DNA from: Fusobacterium sp. FSA-380-WT-3A
GTDB taxonomy: Bacteria > Fusobacteriota > Fusobacteriia > Fusobacteriales > Fusobacteriaceae
Reading direction: 5' to 3'
Length of the DNA: 64,000 nt
Assembly: GCF_012843705.1 (NCBI RefSeq)
Contig: NZ_JABAFQ010000001.1
Location: 329,347-393,346 of the forward strand
In this document: in pieces, positions 1 to 7,351 of the stretch
Layout of the letters: each line of letters opens with the position of its first letter
Position numbering within the stretch: the first letter of the stretch is position 1
Position numbers and translations under genes: made by a program
Notes under the pieces: generated by a model
The model's input: only the letters and a program-made list of their open reading frames with translations
The model's database searches: none
Told to the model about the DNA's origin: nothing

Positions 1-521
1 GGGTAAAATACACATATTTAGGTTGTGGTTTTGATAAAAAATTGTTAGAAAAAAATACTATTGAACATATAGAGTGTGGGGATATTTTAAAGCTTCATAA
101 TAATATATTTTTAATTGGAAATTTTAACAGAAAATTTGATTTTGAAAAAAGTCCTGACAGATTTGTTATAGAGACAAATGAAAAATTTAGAAAAGATGAT
201 TTTGGAGATGAAATTTGCTTAGTAATAAATACAGAAAAAGGTCTAATTGTAATTACAGGTTGTTCACATCCTGGTATTTTAAACATACTTACTACTATAC
301 AACAAAGATTAAATAAAAATATATATGCTGTTTTTGGAGGTACTCATTTAGTTGAAGCTGATGAAATCCGTTGTTTAAAAACTATAGAAGAAATGGAAAA
401 ATTAAAAATAAATATTGTTGGATTTTCTCACTGTTCTGGAGAATTAATTTTAAATTTAATAAAAGAAAATAAAAATTTTGTAAGTTGTAGGTTAAATACT
501 GGTGATATGATAAAAATTTAA
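1..521 (+). CDS. MBL-fold metallo-hydrolase, C-terminal part (cut by window edge)
   Basis: The frame is open from the left edge (first complete codon at base 3) to the TAA at 519-521, so only the C-terminal part of the gene is here. The visible protein has motifs of the metallo-beta-lactamase fold group annotated as beta-ribofuranosylaminobenzene 5'-phosphate synthase-like or generic MBL hydrolases: GCSHPGI.N, FGGTHL and FSHCSGE, whose His/Cys residues are expected metal ligands. The substrate cannot be told from the sequence. A TTG at base 42 could be mistaken for a start but has no ribosome binding site and lies inside the reading frame. The gene is followed by a strong terminator. Confidence 0.8.
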   Translation, partial: VKYTYLGCGFDKKLLEKNTIEHIECGDILKLHNNIFLIGNFNRKFDFEKSPDRFVIETNEKFRKDDFGDEICLVINTEKGLIVITGCSHPGILNILTTIQQRLNKNIYAVFGGTHLVEADEIRCLKTIEEMEKLKINIVGFSHCSGELILNLIKENKNFVSCRLNTGDMIKI

Positions 522-540
522 TATCAGTATATTTGTATAC

Positions 541-584
541 ATATCGACAATATATAAAAATTATATATTGTCGATATTTTTTTT
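541..584 (+). terminator. Intrinsic terminator after the MBL-fold gene
   Basis: Perfect 16-bp inverted repeat (541-556 with 562-577, 5-nt loop) followed by a T run to 584. It separates the partial MBL gene from the M20 gene. Confidence 0.9.
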
Positions 585-588
585 ATAT

Positions 589-617
589 TTGAAAAAGGGT
601 TTAAAATATTATAGTAT
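589..617 (+). promoter_or_regulatory. Predicted sigma-70-type promoter for the M20/YfcC operon
   Basis: TTGAAA at 589-594, 17-bp spacer, TAGTAT at 612-617, just after the upstream terminator and 43 bp before the M20 start. Confidence 0.5.
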
Positions 618-660
618 TTATATAATTTTAAAATTTTACAATTGAAAGGGGAAGAAAAAT

Positions 661-1845
661 ATGACAGAAATAGTTAAAATTTCAAATGAATATTTTGAAG
701 AAATAAATACTCTAAGAAAATATTTTCATGAAAATCCAGAATTAAGTAATAAAGAATTTAATACAACTAAAATTATTACTGAAAAATTATTAGAATACGG
801 ATTAGAAATAGAAAATATTGGTTTAAAAACAGGAGTAAGTGCTATTTTAAAAGGAAAGTATCCTGGTAAAACTGTAATTATCAGAGAAGATATAGATGCT
901 CTTCCTATGCAGGAAAATACAGGATTAGATTATTCATCAAAAATAAATGGAGTATGTCATTCATGTGGACATGATTTACATATAGCCACTTCACTTCTTT
1001 GTGCTAAAGTATTAAAGAATTTTAAAGATGAATTACATGGAAATATAAGATTTTTATTTCAACCAGCTGAAGAAACAGCTGAAGGAGCAAGAGAGATGAT
1101 TAAGTGTGGAGTTATGAATCTATCTCCAAAAGCAGATTGTATTATAGGAGTGCATACTTCACCTGATATTCCTGTTGGAATGGTAGGTATAAAAAAAGGA
1201 CCTGCCAATGCTTCTTGTGATACTTTTAAAATAAAAGTTTTTGGAACTGGAGGACATGGAGCACATCCTTACAGATGTGTTGACCCTATAGTTATTGCTT
1301 CATATTTAGTAACTCAATTACAAACTATAGTTTCTAGAGAAACTCAAGCTGTATATCCTGCAGTAATAACAATTGGAATGATTCATGGAGGTACTGCTCC
1401 TAATATAATTCCATCAGAAGTTGAACTTCAAGGAAATATTCGTACTTTTAATGAAAAAGAAAGAGAAAAAATCTTAAATTCTGTTGAAAGAATTTCAAAA
1501 GGAGTTGCTGAAAGTATGAGAGGACATGCTGAAGTAGAAATAATGAGAGGAATTCCAGTTTTATTAAATGATAATGAAATTGCAGATATTTTAATAAAAG
1601 CCGTTTCTAAATCTCTTGGAAAAGATAAAATATTTAATATTGAACTTCCTTCTCCTGGGTCTGATGATTTTGCTTGTTTCCTAGAATTTTGTCCAGGAAT
1701 GCAATTTAGAATAGGAACTGCTAATGATGACCCAAATTCAAGATGTGGATTACATAGTCCAAAAAATATTTTTGATAGTAGAGGATTTTTAGCTGGTGCT
1801 ATAGCTATGTCACAATATGTAATAGAATATTTAAACAACAAATAA
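661..1845 (+). CDS. M20 family amidohydrolase (hippurate / N-acyl-amino acid hydrolase type)
   Basis: A 394-residue cytoplasmic zinc peptidase of the M20 amidohydrolase group, which removes acyl groups from N-acylated amino acids or related conjugates. Metal-site motifs typical of this group are visible: CGHD around residues 102-105, the EE pair near 137-138 in PAEETAEGA, and a GVH motif near 163-165. Length matches the family (380-400). The start ATG follows AAAGGGGAAG. The next gene, a YfcC-type carrier, begins 17 bp later, so the pair is probably co-transcribed, with the carrier importing the substrate that the hydrolase cleaves; the exact substrate is not predictable. Confidence 0.9.
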   Translation: MTEIVKISNEYFEEINTLRKYFHENPELSNKEFNTTKIITEKLLEYGLEIENIGLKTGVSAILKGKYPGKTVIIREDIDALPMQENTGLDYSSKINGVCHSCGHDLHIATSLLCAKVLKNFKDELHGNIRFLFQPAEETAEGAREMIKCGVMNLSPKADCIIGVHTSPDIPVGMVGIKKGPANASCDTFKIKVFGTGGHGAHPYRCVDPIVIASYLVTQLQTIVSRETQAVYPAVITIGMIHGGTAPNIIPSEVELQGNIRTFNEKEREKILNSVERISKGVAESMRGHAEVEIMRGIPVLLNDNEIADILIKAVSKSLGKDKIFNIELPSPGSDDFACFLEFCPGMQFRIGTANDDPNSRCGLHSPKNIFDSRGFLAGAIAMSQYVIEYLNNK

Positions 1846-1862
1846 TTTTTAGGAGGTAACTT

Positions 1863-3269
1863 ATGAAAGAACAAAAAAAATTTCATTTTCCAGGTACATG
1901 TGCCTTATTATTTATGATAATTATTGTAGCCACAATTTTAACTTGGGTTATTCCTGCTGGAAAATTTGATACAGAAAAAGTTGGAAATATCACAAGAGTT
2001 ATTCCAGGAACATTTCATTTTATAGAAAGAACTCCTCAAGGAATTTGGGCAGTTTTTAATGCTGTTGTTATTGGATTTTTTAAAGCTTCTAAATTAATGA
2101 CTATGATAATGTTTGTAGGGGCTGCTATATATCTATTAGAAAAAACAAAAACAATAGAATTAGCTTTTACTAAATTGACTAAGAATAGAAGTATTAATGA
2201 CTCATTTATTGTATTTTCTATTATGTTATTTATGACAATTGGTGGAGCAGCTGGAGTTTTTGCAAATCCAACAGTTGCTCTTATTCCTATTGGAATTTTA
2301 TTGACAACTGCTATGGGATTAGATAAAGCTTCTGGATTTTTAATGGTTTATTTAGGAGCATATTCTGGATTTAATGTTGGTTGGGCAAATTCTTCAACAT
2401 TAGCTGTAGCTCATCCTATTGCTGAATTACCTATTTTCTCTGGATTTAATGTAAGAGTTATCATACATATTATAAACTTTATATTTAATTTCATATTTGT
2501 TATGTGGTACATAAAATCTATTAGAAAAAATCCTAAAAATAGTTTAAATTATGAAGAAGGAATGAAAACAGAAGATTATATGGGAATACATATTGACGAT
2601 AATCAAGAAAAAGAAGAATTTACATGGAAACACGCAATTTCTTTAGTAGCTACTTTAGTAGCAATTGCTATTATATTAATTGGAGCAACTAAATATGGGT
2701 GGAGTAATGACCATTTTTCTACTGTATTCTTTATGTTATCTCTATTTATAGGTTTAGTACATGGATTAGGGTTAAATGGTACTATTCAAATGTTCTTAAA
2801 AGGTTGTGCTAGTATGATTAATGCTGCTTTTATAGTTGGATTTGCAAATGGAATTTCTATTATATTAGCAGACGGAAATATACTAAATACTATTGTTTAT
2901 GGATTATCAATTCCTATGGAAAAAATGGGAACTGTAATAGGAGCTAATTTTATGTTTATAGCAAATCTTATTATTAACTTATTTATTCCTTCTGGTTCTG
3001 GACAAGCAGCAGCAGTTATGCCTATAATGGTTCCAGTAGCTGACTTAGCTGGGATAACAAGACAAGTAGCCGTTCAAGCATTCCAATTTGGTGATGGTTT
3101 CTCTAACTGTATTTATCCAACTGCTGGAACATTAATGGGTTCTCTAGGAATAGCTGGAGTCGCTTGGAATAGATATGCAAAAAAATTCTTACCTCTTATA
3201 ATAGTTCAAATCATATTCTCTTTTGTATGTTTGACAATTCTTCAATCAATTGGTTGGACTGGTTTATAA
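1863..3269 (+). CDS. YfcC family membrane carrier (C4-dicarboxylate anaerobic carrier superfamily)
   Basis: A 468-residue polytopic inner-membrane protein with about 12 hydrophobic segments. It starts with a typical YfcC/DcuC-superfamily N-terminus (hydrophobic segment ending TWVIPAGKF) and has the conserved second-half motif LIINLFIPSGSGQAAAVMPIM. Family members are thought to move dicarboxylates, peptides or amino acids in anaerobes, but few are characterised. It has a GGAGG site 5 bp upstream of the ATG and lies directly behind the M20 hydrolase, suggesting uptake of an N-acyl-amino acid or dipeptide. A terminator follows. Confidence 0.85.
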   Translation: MKEQKKFHFPGTCALLFMIIIVATILTWVIPAGKFDTEKVGNITRVIPGTFHFIERTPQGIWAVFNAVVIGFFKASKLMTMIMFVGAAIYLLEKTKTIELAFTKLTKNRSINDSFIVFSIMLFMTIGGAAGVFANPTVALIPIGILLTTAMGLDKASGFLMVYLGAYSGFNVGWANSSTLAVAHPIAELPIFSGFNVRVIIHIINFIFNFIFVMWYIKSIRKNPKNSLNYEEGMKTEDYMGIHIDDNQEKEEFTWKHAISLVATLVAIAIILIGATKYGWSNDHFSTVFFMLSLFIGLVHGLGLNGTIQMFLKGCASMINAAFIVGFANGISIILADGNILNTIVYGLSIPMEKMGTVIGANFMFIANLIINLFIPSGSGQAAAVMPIMVPVADLAGITRQVAVQAFQFGDGFSNCIYPTAGTLMGSLGIAGVAWNRYAKKFLPLIIVQIIFSFVCLTILQSIGWTGL

Positions 3270-3294
3270 AATATCATTATAAGAAATGATTCCT

Positions 3295-3327
3295 AAAAAT
3301 AAAGGAAGTATTGCTTCCTTTATTTTT
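3295..3327 (+). terminator. Intrinsic terminator after the YfcC carrier
   Basis: 14-bp inverted repeat (3295-3308 with 3314-3327), GGAAG core, T run in the 3' arm. Confidence 0.85.
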
Positions 3328-3426
3328 GTATAAATCAGTATTTTAATTTAATTAAAAAATTTTGTTTAATACTTTTAAATTGTTAAAATATTTTTATAAA
3401 ATAAAAAAATTATGGAGGATTAATTT

Positions 3427-4350
3427 ATGAAAGATTTAAAAGAAAAATGTAAAATTGCTGTTGTTCAAGGGACTCCAGTATTATTTAACAAAGAAAAATG
3501 TATAGAAAAAATTATTAATTTCATTAAAGAAAGTTCTAAAAAAAATACTGAACTTATTGTTTTTCCTGAACTTTTTGTACCAGGGTATCCTTACGGGATG
3601 ACTTTTGGTTTTACTGTTGGTAGTAGAAAAGAATTTGGAAGAAAAGATTGGAAGAAATATTATGATAATTCTATAGTTATTCCTGGTCCTGAAACTGATA
3701 AAATTGCTAAAACAGCAAAAAAATTTAATATGTATGTAAGTGTTGGGGTATCAGAAAGAGATTTAGAAACAGCAACACTTTATAATAGTAATATTATTTT
3801 TTCTCCAAATGGAGAAATTTTATCTGTACATAGAAAATTAAAACCAACAGGTAGTGAGAGAGTAGTTTGGGGAGATGCAAATAAAAATTATTTCCCTGTA
3901 TGTAATACTCCTTGGGGGAATATAGGAAATTTAATTTGTTGGGAAAGTTATATGCCTTTAGCAAGGGTAGCTTTATATGAAAAAGGTGTGACTATATATA
4001 TTTCTCCTAATACAAATGATAATGAAGAGTGGCAACATACTATAAAACATATTGCTATTGAAGGACATTGTTATTTTATAAATTCAAATATGTTTTTTAA
4101 AAAAGAAGATTATCCTAAAGATTTACTTTCAAAAGAAGAAATTGATAAATTAGATGATATAGTTTGTAGAGGAGGAAGTTGTATTGTAGACCCCTATGGA
4201 CATTATGAAACAGAACCTATTTGGGACAAAGAAGAAATAATCTATGCTGAATTAGATATGGAAAAAGTTCCTATGAGTAGAATGGAGTTTGATGCTTGTG
4301 GACATTATTCAAGACCAGATGTTTTACAATTAAAAATTGATGATAAATAA
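3427..4350 (+). CDS. Nitrilase (nitrile aminohydrolase-type carbon-nitrogen hydrolase)
   Basis: A 307-residue member of the nitrilase superfamily with the complete catalytic triad: Glu48 (VFPELF), Lys137 (HRKLKPT) and Cys171 (LICWESYMPL). The CWE signature and the RKLKPT motif are those of branch 1 true nitrilases, which convert nitriles to acids and ammonia, rather than of the omega-amidase or carbamoylase branches. Length is slightly short for the branch (330-380). Start is at the ATG behind ATGGAGGAT. It stands between a terminator and the AbrB-family gene. Substrate unknown. A second, different superfamily member lies at 56457. Confidence 0.85.
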   Translation: MKDLKEKCKIAVVQGTPVLFNKEKCIEKIINFIKESSKKNTELIVFPELFVPGYPYGMTFGFTVGSRKEFGRKDWKKYYDNSIVIPGPETDKIAKTAKKFNMYVSVGVSERDLETATLYNSNIIFSPNGEILSVHRKLKPTGSERVVWGDANKNYFPVCNTPWGNIGNLICWESYMPLARVALYEKGVTIYISPNTNDNEEWQHTIKHIAIEGHCYFINSNMFFKKEDYPKDLLSKEEIDKLDDIVCRGGSCIVDPYGHYETEPIWDKEEIIYAELDMEKVPMSRMEFDACGHYSRPDVLQLKIDDK

Positions 4351-4372
4351 TATTCTTTTTAATTTTTGAATG

Positions 4373-4381
4373 TGGTATAAT
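4373..4381 (+). promoter_or_regulatory. Extended -10 promoter element before the AbrB-family gene
   Basis: TGGTATAAT (TG at 4373, TATAAT at 4376-4381), 39 bp before the ATG; no good -35. Confidence 0.45.
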
Positions 4382-4419
4382 GTATACATAAATAATAAAA
4401 ACTCTTGGAGGTGAGTTTT

Positions 4420-5487
4420 ATGTATTTTATAATCACATTGTTAATTGGACTAATAGGAGCTAAAATAGCATTAAAATATAATATTCCTGCTGGGGCTATG
4501 ATTGGTTCTCTTTTTGCTGTAGCTTTTTTTAATGTTCTAACTAATAAAGCAGACCTCCCTCAATCATATAAAATAATAACTCAAATTTCCACAGGAACTT
4601 TTATTGGAGCTAAAATAACAGCTCAAGATGTAAAAGGATTGAAGAAAATTTTTATTCCAAGTTTAATAATGGTTATTTTAATGGCATTTTTTAATTTTGG
4701 AATGGGATATTTTATATATAAAACAACAAATATAGATATTGTAACAGCTCTTTTTGCTACTTCTCCTGGTGGAATAGCTGATATAACAATAATTGCTTAT
4801 GACTTTGGAGCTGAATCATCAAAAGTTGCTTTACTTCAAATGATTCGTTTGATATCTGTAGTAGGAATAATTCCAACACTTATAAAGATTTTATCAAAAA
4901 AATTTAAAAGAAGAGCTAATAGAAATTTAAATGAAAAAATTTTAGAAAAAGATTCTACAGAAAATAAAAAAATTTTTTCTAAAAAAGAAAATTTACAAAG
5001 AATTTTTTTAACTTTAAGTATAGGAACTCTTGGAGGAATATTAGGATATATTTTAAAAATTCCATCTGGAGCAATGACTTTATCTATGATTGTAATTGCT
5101 ATTTACAATATAATTTTTGATAAAGCTTATATGCCTATAAAATTAAGACAACTTATACAAGTTTTAGCTGGAGCTTTAATAGGGGCTAAAATGACTATGA
5201 AAGATTTAGTAAGTTTAAAAGAGATATTTATTCCTGTTTTTATAGTTATAATAGGATTTTGTATAATGAATTTAGTTTTAGGAATTTTAATTTATAAAAT
5301 TACTGATTTTGATGTTGAAACTTCTCTTTTTGCTGCTTCTCCTGGTGGAATGTCTGATATGTCTATAATTGCCAGTGAAATGGGAGCAGATACACCAAAA
5401 GTTGCTACAATGCAATTTTTTAGGCTTGTTACTGTTGTTGCTATATATCCAATATTAATAAGTTTTATAAAAAATTTATTTGTATAG
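4420..5487 (+). CDS. AbrB-family (duplicated-domain) membrane protein
   Basis: A 355-residue integral membrane protein built from two homologous halves, each carrying the sequence FA(T/A)SPGG(I/M)(A/S)D: the first near residue 115, the second near 310. This is the architecture of the AbrB/ammonia monooxygenase-like membrane family (PF05145); its transport substrate is not established and it is unrelated to the AbrB DNA-binding regulator. I start it at the ATG at 4420, because GGAGGTG at 4406-4412 lies between an upstream in-frame TTG and this ATG. A central charged linker joins the halves. Confidence 0.8.
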   Translation: MYFIITLLIGLIGAKIALKYNIPAGAMIGSLFAVAFFNVLTNKADLPQSYKIITQISTGTFIGAKITAQDVKGLKKIFIPSLIMVILMAFFNFGMGYFIYKTTNIDIVTALFATSPGGIADITIIAYDFGAESSKVALLQMIRLISVVGIIPTLIKILSKKFKRRANRNLNEKILEKDSTENKKIFSKKENLQRIFLTLSIGTLGGILGYILKIPSGAMTLSMIVIAIYNIIFDKAYMPIKLRQLIQVLAGALIGAKMTMKDLVSLKEIFIPVFIVIIGFCIMNLVLGILIYKITDFDVETSLFAASPGGMSDMSIIASEMGADTPKVATMQFFRLVTVVAIYPILISFIKNLFV

Positions 5488-5490
5488 TTT

Positions 5491-5553
5491 AAAAAAGAAA
5501 TTGTAAAAAAATTTTAGTTAATTACTTAAAATTTTAATAACAATTTCTTTTTT
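5491..5553 (+). terminator. Terminator-like hairpin after the AbrB-family gene
   Basis: 14-bp arms (5491-5504, 5540-5553) around a 35-nt AT-rich loop that can itself fold; T run extends past 5553. Confidence 0.75.
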
Positions 5554-5607
5554 TATATTTATTTTATAATCTTATTTTCTATAGATAAAATTTCTTAAGA
5601 ATTATCT

Positions 5608-5635
5608 TTGAAAATATTATTAAATATTATATAAT
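5608..5635 (+). promoter_or_regulatory. Predicted promoter for the ACP-tcdA-flavodoxin genes
   Basis: TTGAAA at 5608-5613, 16-bp spacer, TATAAT at 5630-5635; 42 bp before the ACP start. Confidence 0.5.
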
Positions 5636-5677
5636 ATATTTGTTGATGATAATTTAAAAATTAGGAAGTGAAATAAT

Positions 5678-5929
5678 ATGGATAAAGAGCAAATCTGTAT
5701 AATAAAAAAAATTATAGCTGAACAATTAGATATAGATGAAATTGAAATAAAAAATACTTCTAATTTATTCGATGAATTAGGCGCTGATTCTTTTGATATA
5801 GCTAATATTATAAGTGAAATTGAAATAAAATTTGAAATATCTATTCCATATACAGAAGCTAAACATATTAGAAAAATGGATGAACTTTTAAATCATATCA
5901 ATGATAAATTAAAAAAATTGGAGAAATAA
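5678..5929 (+). CDS. Acyl carrier protein, stand-alone
   Basis: An 83-residue acidic helical protein with the phosphopantetheine attachment motif GADSFD, Ser38 being the expected 4'-phosphopantetheine site. Canonical fatty-acid ACPs have DSLD; the Phe is a modest deviation. It is not next to fab genes. Its stop overlaps the start of tcdA by one base (TAATG), so translation is probably coupled. It may be a second, specialised carrier protein rather than the main fatty-acid ACP, whose gene would normally sit in a fab cluster; that role is inference. Confidence 0.85.
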   Translation: MDKEQICIIKKIIAEQLDIDEIEIKNTSNLFDELGADSFDIANIISEIEIKFEISIPYTEAKHIRKMDELLNHINDKLKKLEK

Positions 5930-6636
5930 TGTTATTTAAAAGAGAAGAATTGCTTATAGGAAAAGAAAATTTAGATAAACTAAAAAATTCTCATGTACTA
6001 GTTTTTGGACTTGGAGGTGTTGGAGGATTTGTAGTAGAAGGTTTAGTAAGAGGAGGTATAGGTGAGTTAACAATTGTTGATTATGATACTGTTGACATTA
6101 CTAATATAAATAGGCAAATAATAGCTACTACAAAAACTATAGGAAAATTAAAAACAGAACTTATTTATGAAAGAGCAAAATCAATTAATCCTAATATTAA
6201 AATAAATTCTATCAGTGAAAAATATTTAAAAGAAAATAAAGATATGTTTTTTCAAAATAAAAAATATGATTATATTGTAGATGCAATAGATATGGTTTCT
6301 TCAAAACTTAGTATAATTGAAGAAGCTAATAAATTAAATATCCCTATTATTTCTTCTATGGGAACAGGTAATAAATTAGACCCTTTAAAATTAGAAATTG
6401 CAGATATAAGTAAAACTTCTGTTTGTCCTTTAGCAAGAGTAATTAGAAAAGAGGTAAAAAATAGAGGAATAAAAAGACTTAAAGTTCTTTATTCTAAAGA
6501 AGAACCAAAAAAACCTTTAAATGAAGACAATAGTAGAGAAAAATCTGTCAATGTTGGAAGTATATCTTTTGTACCTTCTGTAGCTGGACTTATAATTGCT
6601 GGTGAAGTGATAAAAGATATTTGTAATATAAAATAA
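5929..6636 (+). CDS. tcdA: tRNA threonylcarbamoyladenosine dehydratase (ThiF/MoeB/E1-like)
   Basis: A 235-residue E1-like adenylating enzyme. The nucleotide-binding glycine motif GLGGVGGF is near residues 27-34, followed by VDYDTVDITNINRQ, the ATP/Mg site of the ThiF/TcdA family. TcdA (CsdL/YgdL) converts t6A in ANN-reading tRNAs to the cyclic form ct6A using ATP. Length and the C-terminal GSISFVPSVAGLIIAGEVIK segment are typical of TcdA. It overlaps the ACP gene by one base; the flavodoxin gene follows after 25 bp. Confidence 0.87.
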   Translation: MLFKREELLIGKENLDKLKNSHVLVFGLGGVGGFVVEGLVRGGIGELTIVDYDTVDITNINRQIIATTKTIGKLKTELIYERAKSINPNIKINSISEKYLKENKDMFFQNKKYDYIVDAIDMVSSKLSIIEEANKLNIPIISSMGTGNKLDPLKLEIADISKTSVCPLARVIRKEVKNRGIKRLKVLYSKEEPKKPLNEDNSREKSVNVGSISFVPSVAGLIIAGEVIKDICNIK

Positions 6637-6661
6637 TAAAATAAGAAAGGAAATTAAATAT

Positions 6662-7165
6662 ATGGAAAAAATAGGAATTTTTTATGGAACAACTTCTGGA
6701 AAAACAGAAGCAATAGCTGATGAAATAGATTTTAACTTAAGAAAACATGACCATGAAGTTTTTAATGTAGCTGATGGTATTGATGAGATTGAAAACTTTA
6801 AAAATCTTATTTTAATTACACCTACCTACGGAGTTGGAGAATTACAAAAAGATTGGGAAAATCACTCTTCCCAATTAAAAAATATAGATTTCTCTGGTAA
6901 AAAAGTGGCTCTTGTTGGACTTGGAAATCAATTTACTTTTGGAGAATCTTTTGTTGAAGGAATGAAAAAACTTTATGATATTGTTATAGAAAATCATGGA
7001 AAAGTTATTGGATTTACTTCTAATGAAGGGTATAAATATCAAGAAACTGAAGCTGTAATAGGAGATAAATTTGTTGGTCTTGCTTTAGATGAAACTAATC
7101 AAGATAATGAAACTCCTGAAAGAGTAAGTGCTTGGATTAAAGAAATTTTAAAAGAATTTTATTAG
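6662..7165 (+). CDS. Flavodoxin (long-chain type)
   Basis: A 167-residue FMN-binding electron carrier. The phosphate-binding loop FYGTTSGKTE is at residues 8-17, and the isoalloxazine loops TPTYGVGELQKDW and GLGNQFTFGESF match long-chain flavodoxins such as FldA/NifF, which carry an extra loop in the last strand. It would donate electrons in the cytoplasm to reductases, radical-SAM activases or pyruvate/flavodoxin reactions. It is the last gene of the ACP-tcdA group and is followed by a long-loop terminator. Confidence 0.92.
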   Translation: MEKIGIFYGTTSGKTEAIADEIDFNLRKHDHEVFNVADGIDEIENFKNLILITPTYGVGELQKDWENHSSQLKNIDFSGKKVALVGLGNQFTFGESFVEGMKKLYDIVIENHGKVIGFTSNEGYKYQETEAVIGDKFVGLALDETNQDNETPERVSAWIKEILKEFY

Positions 7166-7180
7166 AATTTAATTTAAAAG

Positions 7181-7294
7181 GACTGTTGCATTTTATTAAA
7201 CTGTTAAAAACAAATAAAATTTTCATAATTAAAAATATTTTGTGAAAACATATTTTATTTTTATAACAAAGAATTTGCAACAGTCACTTTTTTT
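7181..7294 (+). terminator. Long-loop terminator with GACTGTTGCA arms
   Basis: Perfect 10-bp arms (7181-7190, 7276-7285) around an 85-nt AT-rich loop, then a T run 7288-7294. Related arms recur elsewhere in the window. Confidence 0.65.
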
Positions 7295-7308
7295 ATTTTA
7301 ATAATTTA

Positions 7309-7317
7309 TGATATAAT
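7309..7317 (+). promoter_or_regulatory. Extended -10 element before ligA
   Basis: TGATATAAT at 7309-7317, 34 bp before the ligA ATG; -35 not evident. Confidence 0.45.
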
Positions 7318-7351
7318 TAAATATATTATTTTTAAATTTAGGGATGGAACT

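Noticed and set aside
1428..1886. Minus-strand open frame of 152 codons inside the M20 gene
   Set aside because: Antisense to conserved peptidase sequence, no family resemblance, no ribosome site or promoter.
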